Positions 1 through 7,590 of a stretch of DNA of 64,000 nt are shown in pieces. Both the position numbers and the translations under genes were made by a program. The notes below the pieces were generated by a model that saw only the letters and a program-made list of their open reading frames with translations, ran no database searches and was not told the origin of the DNA. The stretch covers positions 11,096-75,095 of the forward strand of contig JBKUOG010000016.1 of the NCBI GenBank assembly GCA_046957575.1, given 5' to 3'. The first letter of the stretch is position 1. Every line of letters begins with the position of its first letter. Source of the stretch: UMGS1370 sp046957575 (GTDB lineage: Bacteria; Bacillota; Clostridia; Lachnospirales; Lachnospiraceae).

Positions 1-1100
1 CAGCCGCTCATAAACGGTTTCATCAATTCTCCCACAAATCCAGAAGCCCGCCCTACAGCCAGGCCATCTGCTATGGTGCGGTTATCGACTCCAATATCCT
101 GTACGCTGATTTCGCTGTTTAAGTCTGTCGCCATCCCAAGCATCATGCAGCAGGAATGGGTCGGTTCTGCAAAAAAGCAATAAACCGCATCTCCAAACAC
201 CATTTTCAGTCCAAAGGCTACGCCGCCAGGGCCTCCTCCCACTCCGCAGGGAAGATACACAAAAAGCGGGTGTTTTTGATCAACTATCAGATTCTGTTCC
301 TCAAATTGTTGTTTCAGACGCAAAGCCGCTACTGCATACCCCAGAAATAGTGTTGTAGAATTTTCATCATCTACAAAATGGCAGTAAGGATCGTCTTGAG
401 CAAGTTTTCTTCCCTCTTTTACTGCCACACTGTAATCAGACTCGTATTCCATTACAGTGACCCCTTTGCTGCGAAGCATATCTTTTTTCCATTGACGGGC
501 ATCCGCTGACATATGAACCGTTACCTGAAAGCCTAATCGGGCGCTCATAATGCCGATAGAAAGGCCCAGATTCCCTGTAGATCCTACCCCTATGGAATAC
601 CGGGACAATAATTCCCTGACCTCTTTTGAATCAAACTTTCGATAATCATCCTCTTTTGTCAAAAGCCCTTGTTCCAGCACAATATCTTCTGCTGTTTTCA
701 AAACCTCATAGATACCGCCGCGGGCCTTAATCGATCCGGAAATTGGAAGATGGCTGTCCAGTTTTATCCATAGTTCTCCCGGCAGTTTCAGTTTCTCCTG
801 TTTTTCCAACACCGCTTTCATATGCGGTATCTGGCGCAATGGAGATTCAATAATCCCACCCTTTGCGGCTGTCTCAGGAAACACTTCTGCAAAATATGGC
901 GCAAACCGCTGCAGACGATTCCTTGCATCTATCACATCTTCCATGTTCAGCGCGCAATCTGTTTTTGCCTTTTCACATGGAATTTTGCAATCATTTATCC
1001 ATCCCGTTTCTTTCAGCTCCTGAATTTCCTTAATAATCGGGAATTCCTGTTCCCACTGTGAAAGCCGTTTTCCCATTATGACCGCATCAGAACTGCTCAT
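1..1100 (-). CDS. dsdA: D-serine ammonia-lyase (partial, 3' end outside window)
   Basis: This PLP enzyme deaminates D-serine to pyruvate and ammonia. About 366 codons are visible; the family is usually about 440 residues, so roughly the last 75 lie beyond base 1. The PLP lysine is in the motif GSIKARGG (about Lys125), and a glycine-rich phosphate loop, GSTGNLG, follows near residue 173. The ATG at 1098-1100 has a GGGAG ribosome binding site. It is the last visible gene of a minus-strand operon, 26 bases after a permease and downstream of an N-acyl-D-amino-acid deacylase, which fits catabolism of D-amino acids. The identification is firm for the DsdA family; the true range of D-amino acids used is not shown by sequence. 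Confidence 0.93.
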   Translation of the reverse strand, partial: MSSSDAVIMGKRLSQWEQEFPIIKEIQELKETGWINDCKIPCEKAKTDCALNMEDVIDARNRLQRFAPYFAEVFPETAAKGGIIESPLRQIPHMKAVLEKQEKLKLPGELWIKLDSHLPISGSIKARGGIYEVLKTAEDIVLEQGLLTKEDDYRKFDSKEVRELLSRYSIGVGSTGNLGLSIGIMSARLGFQVTVHMSADARQWKKDMLRSKGVTVMEYESDYSVAVKEGRKLAQDDPYCHFVDDENSTTLFLGYAVAALRLKQQFEEQNLIVDQKHPLFVYLPCGVGGGPGGVAFGLKMVFGDAVYCFFAEPTHSCCMMLGMATDLNSEISVQDIGVDNRTIADGLAVGRASGFVGELMKPFMSG

Positions 1101-1126
1101 ATCTGTTTCTCCCTTTTTCTGTCATT

Positions 1127-2500
1127 TTAGAACATTCCTGGAAGTATGCCAGAAAATGTATTTAATATTAATACTACTATAAAACCTGCAATACTGGCAA
1201 ATGTTGTAGGATAAGTCGTAGCTATAAACGCCTCCTTTACAGTCAAATTACTGTATCTTGCAGGCATCCAGAATGCCGCATCTGTTGGCAGCGTAAGGCC
1301 TACAGTGCCAACACAAATTGCCAGTCCTACCGTAACCGGGGACATTCCCAGCGCAACTGCTGTCGGACCCACAATAGAAACTGTAGTCAGCATTGCCACC
1401 GTTGCAGAACCTACAGCCGCACGAATAACCATCGCCAAGATAAACGCCAGGAAAATAACTGGAAAATTCATCCTCGACAGCAAATCAACCAAAGCCTCCC
1501 CAAGACCGCTCTTTTGAAGGATAGTTCCAAAACAGTTTCCGCAGCCAATTACCATTAAAATATTTCCCATAGAGTCTGATGTTTTATCAATATAGCTCCA
1601 CAGATTTGAACTGACATGAGGAATCAAATACTTTCGCAGCACAAACCCCGTTACCAACATCGCGATAAATAATGCCACATTATTATTTCCCACAAAACTG
1701 AATACCACTGTCAAAATATGATCTGCCGGAAGCAAAACACTGCAGATAGAGTTAATGACAATCAACACAATTGGGAATACAATTAGTCCTAGAGTCAGCG
1801 CTGCAGATGGTTTATTAGGATCTGCTTTTAAAAGTTCTTCATTATCCAACAGCTCTGCTGCTTCCTTATGGAATTCACGTTTTTCCCCCTCATCCATTCT
1901 CTTATTTAGAATATTCGCATACTGCCATCCGCAAAGAAGACTGGCCGGAAGTGCTACAATGAGCCCATAAATAATAAACCATCCAACATTCGCTCCTATC
2001 TGTCCAGCTACTGCCAAAGGACCCGGAGTAGGCGCAACCACACAATGCGTCAAAAGCAAACCTGTAAACAGCGCCGCTACATATGCGCTTGTCTTTTTTC
2101 TGGTCAGCTTCTGTAAACTGGTAACCAATGGATTTAAGGTAATGTATGCAGATCCGAAATATACCGGAATTGATACAATAAAGCCTGCCAGATTTAATGC
2201 CAGCATATCATTTTTCCTGCCAAAGGTTCTTAGTAGTCCCTTTGCCAGTTCTTCCATACCACCAGAATCTCCCAACATCATGCCAAAGATGCCGCCAAAT
2301 AAAATCAAAAGTCCAATGCTGGTCATAATACTTCCGAAACCGGAAGTCAAATAATTCAAAGTATCTGTCAGTGGCAACCCACACAATACAGCCATCAAAA
2401 TTGCACAAGCAAACAAGCTGACTCCAGGGCTTACCTTACATTTAATCAACATCACCAACAGAATCGCCATTGTAATCAAAAAAGCAATTAAGACATTCAT
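1127..2500 (-). CDS. GntP-family permease, probable D-serine/D-amino acid transporter
   Basis: The product has 457 residues and is hydrophobic throughout, with a dozen or more membrane segments typical of the GntP/DsdX family, which contains gluconate permeases and the D-serine permease DsdX. I chose the ATG at 2498-2500 because a strong AAGGGGG site precedes it; an in-frame ATG ten codons upstream has no such site. It lies between the deacylase and the D-serine ammonia-lyase with short gaps, so one transcript is likely. The operon context points to D-serine or another D-amino acid rather than gluconate; that substrate is inference. Confidence 0.85.
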   Translation of the reverse strand: MNVLIAFLITMAILLVMLIKCKVSPGVSLFACAILMAVLCGLPLTDTLNYLTSGFGSIMTSIGLLILFGGIFGMMLGDSGGMEELAKGLLRTFGRKNDMLALNLAGFIVSIPVYFGSAYITLNPLVTSLQKLTRKKTSAYVAALFTGLLLTHCVVAPTPGPLAVAGQIGANVGWFIIYGLIVALPASLLCGWQYANILNKRMDEGEKREFHKEAAELLDNEELLKADPNKPSAALTLGLIVFPIVLIVINSICSVLLPADHILTVVFSFVGNNNVALFIAMLVTGFVLRKYLIPHVSSNLWSYIDKTSDSMGNILMVIGCGNCFGTILQKSGLGEALVDLLSRMNFPVIFLAFILAMVIRAAVGSATVAMLTTVSIVGPTAVALGMSPVTVGLAICVGTVGLTLPTDAAFWMPARYSNLTVKEAFIATTYPTTFASIAGFIVVLILNTFSGILPGMF

Positions 2501-2522
2501 GAAGCTTCCCCCTTTTTTCTGC

Positions 2523-4115
2523 TTAAGCATTGTGCCGAAGCATTTTCCCCGGCATTACTCCTGTAAATGTTTTGTCATGATAAACCAATTGACCATTCAC
2601 AAACACATAATCTATCCCCTCTGTAATACTATTAGAATGACTGTAAGTTGCTGTATCCTGAAGGCGGTCATAATCAAAAATCAGAATATCTGCATCATAT
2701 CCATCCCTTATGAAACCTTTATTTTTTACCAGAAGGTATTCTGCTGTCAAACCAGTCATTTTGTGAATAATCTGCTCCAAAGACAAAATTTTCTTTTCCT
2801 TCACAAAATAAGTAATTGCATGAGGGAATGTTCCACTAGCACGCGGATGTCCTTTTTCTTTCCAGCTTCTCGTCAAACCATCGCTTCCTACGATGCAGTA
2901 CGGATCCTGAATAATTTCACACACATCCTCATCGCACATGCTGCTGTAAACGCCGCCAGTCTCACAGTTATTTTCCACACACAAGTCAAAAAATGCTTCC
3001 CATGGATCTTTTCCAATCTCTTTTGCATATTCAGCAATAAATTTTCCTTCTGCCAGAGGTGTTTTCGATGCAGAATACACATAAACTCCGTTCCACCCGC
3101 CTGCATTCAAGTAATAATTATCATATGGCGTTTTTGGACTTTCCATCTCAGCCTTTATTTTCGCTCTAAATTCCGCATCTTTTAATTTATCCGTCATTGA
3201 CTGAAATCCATTTTCAAAATACCATGGAGGCATACAGGCATTTAAAGTAGTCATATTACAAGTATATGGATACTGATCGCAAATTACCCGAATTCCTTCC
3301 TCTCTTGCATCATGGATCAGCTTCAATGTTTCTTTCTGTTTGCCCCAATTCGCCTTTCCCAGCATTTTATGGTGAGAAATATCTACACAGACTCCTGCCT
3401 GACGCCCAACATTGATCGTCTCTTTTACAGCTTCTACAATCTCATCCGATTCATTTCTCATATGACTTGCATAAATCCCATTATACGGAGCAATCACTTT
3501 CGCCAACTCAATAATTTCTTTTTCTTCCGCATAACAGCTCGGCGTATAAATCAAACCAGTAGAAAAGCCTGCCGCGCCTGCTTCCATCGCTTCCCGCAAA
3601 ATTCTTTTCATTTTCTCCAGTTCTTCGTCAGTAGCCGGTCTATTGGCCATTCCCATTACCGCAATCCGAAGACTGCTATGACCAATATACATTTTCACAT
3701 TTGCTGTTTTAGGCTGCTCATCTGCATATTCTAAGAATCTGCTAAAACTTTCCCAGTTTTTCATATCATCCGGAAACCATGTTGTTCCCATAGACAGCAT
3801 ATTTTGAATATCTGCTAAATTTTCCGGAGCTACGGGAGCCATAGATAAACCGCACTGTCCCACAATTTCTGTTGTAACTCCTTGTGTAGTCTTGAATAAA
3901 TGAGCGTCCTCTGAACCAAGGATCATATCGCCATGAGAATGAGCATCTATAAATCCAGGACAAACATACCGCCCCGCCGCATCAATCACCTCTGATGCTT
4001 CTGTCTCTTCTTGAGTTAATACAATTTTTCCGTCCTTTATTCCCACGCAACCATCATAAGCCGAAGCACCGCTTCCATCAACTATCTTCGCATTTTTAAT
4101 CAATACATCTAACAC
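2523..4115 (-). CDS. N-acyl-D-amino-acid deacylase (D-aminoacylase), amidohydrolase family
   Basis: This 530-residue metal-dependent amidohydrolase should release free D-amino acids from N-acylated forms. It has an N-terminal beta-rich segment, then the metal motif DAHSHGD (His59, His61), the D-aminoacylase motif GVTTEIVGQCG with its conserved Cys, later His motifs ASHMRNE and ISHHKMLGK, and a C-terminal DADILIFD segment usual for the superfamily. The start is GTG at 4113-4115 behind GGAGAGG. It is the first gene of the operon, transcribed away from the divergent XRE-cupin regulator. Together with the permease and dsdA it forms a coherent route: uptake, deacylation and deamination. Confidence 0.88.
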   Translation of the reverse strand: MLDVLIKNAKIVDGSGASAYDGCVGIKDGKIVLTQEETEASEVIDAAGRYVCPGFIDAHSHGDMILGSEDAHLFKTTQGVTTEIVGQCGLSMAPVAPENLADIQNMLSMGTTWFPDDMKNWESFSRFLEYADEQPKTANVKMYIGHSSLRIAVMGMANRPATDEELEKMKRILREAMEAGAAGFSTGLIYTPSCYAEEKEIIELAKVIAPYNGIYASHMRNESDEIVEAVKETINVGRQAGVCVDISHHKMLGKANWGKQKETLKLIHDAREEGIRVICDQYPYTCNMTTLNACMPPWYFENGFQSMTDKLKDAEFRAKIKAEMESPKTPYDNYYLNAGGWNGVYVYSASKTPLAEGKFIAEYAKEIGKDPWEAFFDLCVENNCETGGVYSSMCDEDVCEIIQDPYCIVGSDGLTRSWKEKGHPRASGTFPHAITYFVKEKKILSLEQIIHKMTGLTAEYLLVKNKGFIRDGYDADILIFDYDRLQDTATYSHSNSITEGIDYVFVNGQLVYHDKTFTGVMPGKMLRHNA

Positions 4116-4195
4116 GACTGCCTCTCCTTCCTTTTTGTTAATTCATTATAAATTCTTGCTACTACACCTTTTAGTTCCAACAGCATCGACACTTT

Positions 4196-4234
4196 TGTTA
4201 AGTTAAACTTAACACATGTTTTGTACATTGTCAA
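4196..4234 (-). promoter_or_regulatory. Promoter of the D-amino-acid operon with overlapping palindromic operator
   Basis: On the minus strand a TTGACA box (4229-4234) is followed 17 bases later by a weak -10, TAAGTT (4206-4211). The -10 lies inside a perfect inverted repeat, TGTTAAGTT-A-AACTTAACA (4196-4214). A 9-bp perfect palindrome over the -10 is the expected layout for a repressor site. The neighbouring XRE-cupin protein is the obvious candidate to bind it. TTTAAC-like half sites also occur near 4315-4327, closer to the regulator's own promoter. Confidence 0.5.
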
Positions 4235-4413
4235 CTATCCATTCTTTATTTATCAACTTTTTTTGTGTTTTTTGTCTATTTTTTATCAAATATATTTAAT
4301 ATCGTTTAATTATATTTAACTTTTAACGTTTTATCAAATATTATATTTATTTATAATAAACATTTTCTCAAGTCTTTTTTTACACAAAATTCCTTCTCTT
4401 TCCCACAAAACGC

Positions 4414-4422
4414 TGTTATAAT
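4414..4422 (+). promoter_or_regulatory. Extended -10 promoter for the XRE-cupin regulator
   Basis: TG-T-TATAAT (TATAAT at 4417-4422) is a textbook extended -10, about 70 bases upstream of the GTG start at 4494. No good -35 is visible at the right distance, which is normal for extended -10 promoters. The 378-base gap between the two divergent genes is otherwise very AT-rich. Confidence 0.5.
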
Positions 4423-4493
4423 ACAGATACCGCTCCTCCATTCATAGATATATATTTGTTCTTGAAACGGAGGATAAGAAAAGGAGAACTATT

Positions 4494-5048
4494 GTGGAAG
4501 AATTAAATATTGGAAAAAAGCTACAGGAACTTCGTTCCAAAAATGGTATTTCTATGCGCAAGCTATCTGCTCAAGCCGGAATTACTCCATCCATGCTCAG
4601 TCAAATTGAAAATGGACAGGTCAACCCATCTATCAATACTCTTCGTTCTTTGGCAAATGCTTTAGGAGCACCTCTTTATCATTTTTTTAAAGAGGAAACC
4701 GAACACACTCTAGTCGTTACACCAACTACTCGAAAAATCATCGGACTAAAGAATAAACCGGAAGTTGTTTATGAACTTCTTACACCAGACACCCAAGGCA
4801 GTATCGAATTCTGTATGATGGTGATTCCTCCTAATTCTGATTCCAATTCTCATCCTCAAAGCCATATAGGTGAAGAAGTCGCCTTTTTATATTCTGGTGA
4901 AGTTGTAAATGTAGAAATTGATGCTCAATGCTTTTCTTTAAGGCAAGGTGACAGTATCCGTATCCCCGGACAAGCACAACACATATGGCATAACCCCAGC
5001 AGCAGTCCGGTTCAAATAATTTTCGCTATTACACCTCCATCATTTTAA
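4494..5048 (+). CDS. XRE-family transcriptional regulator with C-terminal cupin domain
   Basis: The 184-residue product has an N-terminal helix-turn-helix of the XRE/Cro type (about residues 8-62, including GISMRKLSAQAG and LSQIENGQVNPS). A small beta-barrel cupin domain follows (about 105-180) with the pattern SHPQSHIGEEV...YSGE and RIPGQAQHIWHN. This HTH-cupin architecture is common in regulators of amino-acid and polyamine catabolism, where the cupin senses the substrate. The start is GTG, with AAGGAG seven bases upstream. It is transcribed divergently from the D-amino-acid operon and is its likely local regulator. Confidence 0.87.
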   Translation: MEELNIGKKLQELRSKNGISMRKLSAQAGITPSMLSQIENGQVNPSINTLRSLANALGAPLYHFFKEETEHTLVVTPTTRKIIGLKNKPEVVYELLTPDTQGSIEFCMMVIPPNSDSNSHPQSHIGEEVAFLYSGEVVNVEIDAQCFSLRQGDSIRIPGQAQHIWHNPSSSPVQIIFAITPPSF

Positions 5049-5475
5049 GTAAAAATATTGCTCAATGTTCAGCGTTTTTATTACGAGAAAATAAAATATC
5101 GCCAATTTTTATTAACATTTCATTAACACTATTGTTGGATACATATAATTATATTATTGTATTATCAGAGCATAATAATAAAACAACGTAAGCAATAATG
5201 TGAACATTTTCTCCTCGCTCCATAATCTAGCGTTTGTTAGTATTGATAATGAACCGTTGACGACATTGCCCGCAAAGCAGGTAGGTTCTGGTTTCGGGCA
5301 TTTTCATTTTTCGGAACACGAAAAACTACAATCCTCTCAACAAGCTAAAGAAAAGCTGCCGCTGGCAGCTTTTTCGGATGCTTGGCAATCAAAAATGCCG
5401 GAAGGCCTGGCGCAGCAGGCTATACCGGCATATAAGAATTCTTGAAAAAGTAATCAAGATTTACTTTATATTTAT
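5049..5475. other. Gene-free stretch with a run of four hairpins
   Basis: No convincing gene is seen in these 427 bases. The second half contains four stem-loops in 164 bases: TGCCCG/CGGGCA (5267-5300), TTTTTCG-GAACA-CGAAAAA (5307-5325), AAAAGCTGCC-GCT-GGCAGCTTTT (5351-5373), and TGCCGG/CCGGCA (5396-5430) enclosing GCCTG/CAGGC. The third resembles an intrinsic terminator. An 81-codon GTG-initiated frame runs through 5200-5445 but has no ribosome binding site. A structured RNA or stacked terminators between the regulator and spoVT are the likeliest readings. Confidence 0.4.
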
Positions 5476-6024
5476 TTAGTTTTCCATCTGTCTTCCTAAA
5501 AATCCTGCAGCTGTCATTGCCAGTTTCATTTCCATATCGCCGAAACGGGTTCTCGGCTCCCTGCTTAAAATAATGACAGCCCCTATAGCATCCCCTTCAC
5601 AAATAATGGGCGCAATCACCTGAGCCGTAACTCCTTCTATCGGTTCTGAAGTCAGGGCAATAAAACCTTTGTCATCTTTTCCCGCCATCATTGCTGTTCT
5701 TTCCTGAATCACGTTCTCTAGCTGATGGCTGATAGGCTTTTGCAAAAGCTCTTTTCTGGCCCCTCCTGCTGCTGCAACTACCTGATCTCTATCGGTAATG
5801 CAGACCATCATTCCTGTAGATTGGGCCATCGCATCTGCATACTGTCCGGCAAAGGCTGTAAGTTCCACCATTGGAGAATACTTTTTTAAGATTATCTCCC
5901 CCTCCCTGTCTGTAAAGATTTCCAGAGGGGTCCCTTCTCTTAACCGAAGGGTTCTGCGGATCTCTTTCGGAATCACCACACGTCCCAAATCGTCGATTCT
6001 TCTTACAATGCCTGTAGCTTTCAT
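5476..6024 (-). CDS. spoVT: Stage V sporulation protein T, AbrB-type regulator
   Basis: The 182-residue product begins with a swapped-hairpin AbrB DNA-binding domain (GIVRRIDDLGRVVIPKEIRR, residues 4-23, through about 50). A GAF-like domain forms the rest, which is the SpoVT architecture and length. SpoVT modulates forespore sigma-G genes, so its presence marks the host as a spore former. The ATG at 6022-6024 is chosen because AGGAGGA precedes it; an in-frame ATG 13 codons upstream lacks a site. It stands alone, with a non-coding stretch on one side and an ABC-ATPase relic on the other. Confidence 0.93.
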   Translation of the reverse strand: MKATGIVRRIDDLGRVVIPKEIRRTLRLREGTPLEIFTDREGEIILKKYSPMVELTAFAGQYADAMAQSTGMMVCITDRDQVVAAAGGARKELLQKPISHQLENVIQERTAMMAGKDDKGFIALTSEPIEGVTAQVIAPIICEGDAIGAVIILSREPRTRFGDMEMKLAMTAAGFLGRQMEN

Positions 6025-6127
6025 ACAAATTTCCTCCTGTAATTTTCCTGTTTTCCATATCATGTGATGTATGGTTATTATGTGAAAATTAAGGAAGTTT
6101 ATTCTTATTTCCCATTTCTATTTAACG

Positions 6128-6316
6128 CTACCACCATTTAATCTGATCTGTAATATATTGCCGGATCTTAATAAACTCTGAGGATGTAACATCTCTCGGT
6201 CTCGGAAGATCAATTTTTAAATCCTCTTTAATGGTTGTGGGCTTATTGCGCAGCTTAATATCCATTTGTCCGTATCTTTTGGCGTTTAAAAGCAACACCT
6301 TCTTTGGCAAGCACAC
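6128..6316 (-). pseudogene. Relic of an SsuB/TauB-type ABC transporter ATPase (C-terminal end only)
   Basis: A 62-codon frame ends with LPRPRDVTSSEFIKIRQYI, which matches the typical C-terminus of nitrate/sulfonate/taurine ABC ATPases (LPRPRD followed by S-EF--LR--I). VLLLNAKRYG in front corresponds to the strand that precedes it in that family. All nucleotide-binding motifs (Walker A, signature, Walker B) are absent and no remainder is found upstream. I read it as a decayed gene fragment; a free-standing small protein is unlikely. Confidence 0.5.
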
Positions 6317-6470
6317 TACTTATAGTATGAAAGATACTGCAGCATCAGTGTATAGGGGGAACATTATAATCAAATCCTATAAAAGACAAACTTCGACCTC
6401 ACAAAAACAACTATTGGTGTATCCCTGCAAAAGACGATGACAAATTTATAATTTGCCTTTGTCGTATCAA

Positions 6471-6493
6471 GGGGTCAAAAGCATTTTGACCCC
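6471..6493 (-). terminator. Perfect 10-bp hairpin downstream of the LytTR/DUF3021 pair
   Basis: GGGGTCAAAA-GCA-TTTTGACCCC forms a perfect stem 15 bases past the stop codon of the DUF3021 gene on the minus strand. There is no clear T run after it on that strand, so its role as terminator is only suggested by position. Confidence 0.35.
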
Positions 6494-6508
6494 AACATCT
6501 TATTTTCT

Positions 6509-6892
6509 TTACTTCAACTTTTTGTTTAATTTTTTTACGCATTGCCTTTCCCACAAATATATGATGAAGCTGATCCCAATATAAATAATAAAGAATGAGG
6601 GAAGCACTAATTTTGCAGTCTGTCCCAATCCAGTTTCATCCCCCAGCGCCCAGGCCGTTATAACGGTTACTGCCGCGCAAAGGCTACAGTGAATCAAAGC
6701 GCGCCACCAAAATGCCGGTCTGTCCAGTTCCATAATCATGGACAGAATCCCGTATATGGCGGATGCTATCAGCCATCCGGTTGTATCAGACAGAGTGTTT
6801 TCGGTCTGCCCTGTAATCCAAAGACACGCCGTTGAAATTACAGCTCCAATTCCAATTCCGCAAAAAGCATACCACAGTATTTTCCGAATCAT
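6509..6892 (-). CDS. DUF3021 family membrane protein
   Basis: The 127-residue product contains four predicted membrane segments (about residues 4-28, 40-56, 66-86 and 93-115) and a basic C-terminus, matching the DUF3021 family. Members are usually encoded directly after a LytTR DNA-binding protein, as here, and are thought to modulate that regulator at the membrane. Its ribosome binding site lies inside the end of the upstream LytTR gene, so the two are translationally coupled. The biochemical function is unknown. Confidence 0.8.
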   Translation of the reverse strand: MIRKILWYAFCGIGIGAVISTACLWITGQTENTLSDTTGWLIASAIYGILSMIMELDRPAFWWRALIHCSLCAAVTVITAWALGDETGLGQTAKLVLPSFFIIYIGISFIIYLWERQCVKKLNKKLK

Positions 6893-6893
6893 A

Positions 6894-7361
6894 TTATGCC
6901 TCCTCCATTACATATTTCCGAAATTCCTTCATAAAAGATCTGGAAATCTCCAGCCGTCTCGTTCCGTCTTTTAAGAATGCTGTATAATTGCCGCTAAATC
7001 CTGCCTCTACTGCTGCCACAAACCGGATATTTACGACTGTCCCTTTATTAATCTGGACAAATCCCTGCTTTGACAGCATTTTTGTCAGTTCATACAATTT
7101 ATATTTTGATTCCAGAATCCCGCTTCCTTTCACCTGGCCAAAAATCTTCCCGCCTCTGCTCTCAAAATACTGAATATCCACAGTCTCACAGAGAAACTCT
7201 CTTCCCTCTTTATAGAGAAAAATCCGTTTTCCCAGGTTTTTATCTGCTTCCACAAGTCCCTGAAGGGTTTGAATCAATTCTGCAGTCTTTCTATCTTCCA
7301 GTCTTCCCCGAACAACGATCTCTGGTTCTTCCACATCCGCCTGTTCCCATATCAGCTTCAT
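6894..7361 (-). CDS. LytTR-type DNA-binding regulator
   Basis: The 155-residue protein carries a C-terminal LytTR domain (about residues 55-153), with typical strands ETVDIQYFESRGGK, KLYELTKML and FVQINKGTVVNIRFV. It has no response-regulator receiver domain, so it belongs to the stand-alone LytTR/DUF3021 systems rather than to two-component regulators. The ATG at 7359-7361 follows AGGAGGA directly; a further upstream ATG has no site. It forms a two-gene unit with the DUF3021 gene. Its target and signal cannot be inferred, though such pairs often regulate themselves and nearby membrane functions. Confidence 0.85.
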   Translation of the reverse strand: MKLIWEQADVEEPEIVVRGRLEDRKTAELIQTLQGLVEADKNLGKRIFLYKEGREFLCETVDIQYFESRGGKIFGQVKGSGILESKYKLYELTKMLSKQGFVQINKGTVVNIRFVAAVEAGFSGNYTAFLKDGTRRLEISRSFMKEFRKYVMEEA

Positions 7362-7511
7362 CTTTTCCTCCTCCCTGAATCTCCATTGTTCCATTCCTTT
7401 TGTGCATTCTATCACCTCCTTGCACTAATTCTAGCAAATTTCAGAAAAAATGTCTTTGAAATCCTTTTATCTGGTTTTCTTTGGTCTGTAACTGGCAGAT
7501 TTCTGGATGTA

Positions 7512-7546
7512 AAAAGCAGCGCCAGACTCTGTCTGACGCCGCTTTT
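7512..7546. terminator. Bidirectional terminator between uxaB and the LytTR gene
   Basis: AAAAGC at 7512 pairs with GCTTTT at 7541, followed inward by GCG/CGC and CAGAC/GTCTG with two mismatches, giving a long stem with a 3-base loop. A and T runs flank it on both strands. It lies about 45 bases downstream of the uxaB stop codon. Confidence 0.65.
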
Positions 7547-7549
7547 CCT

Positions 7550-7579
7550 GTCTGAATCTTCGCATGGCTGAACTGTTAC
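7550..7579 (-). repeat. 30-bp repeat copy after uxaB (second copy at 51900-51929)
   Basis: All 30 bases are identical to 51900-51929. In both places the repeat begins 6-11 bases after the stop codon of a minus-strand gene (uxaB here, the RDD gene there) and is in the same orientation. Here it is followed by the uxaB terminator; at the other site it is one end of a 150-base inverted-repeat element. A dispersed 3'-end palindromic element is the likely explanation. Confidence 0.6.
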
Positions 7580-7590
7580 CAATTTTCCTG

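Noticed and set aside
2499..3185. A 228-codon frame on the plus strand
   Set aside because: It lies opposite the deacylase and permease genes, which have clear family motifs; it is rich in Cys, Phe and Ile, as expected of an antisense frame.
5200..5445. An 81-codon frame starting with GTG
   Set aside because: It has no ribosome binding site, its codons run through four hairpins, and the sequence matches no family I know.
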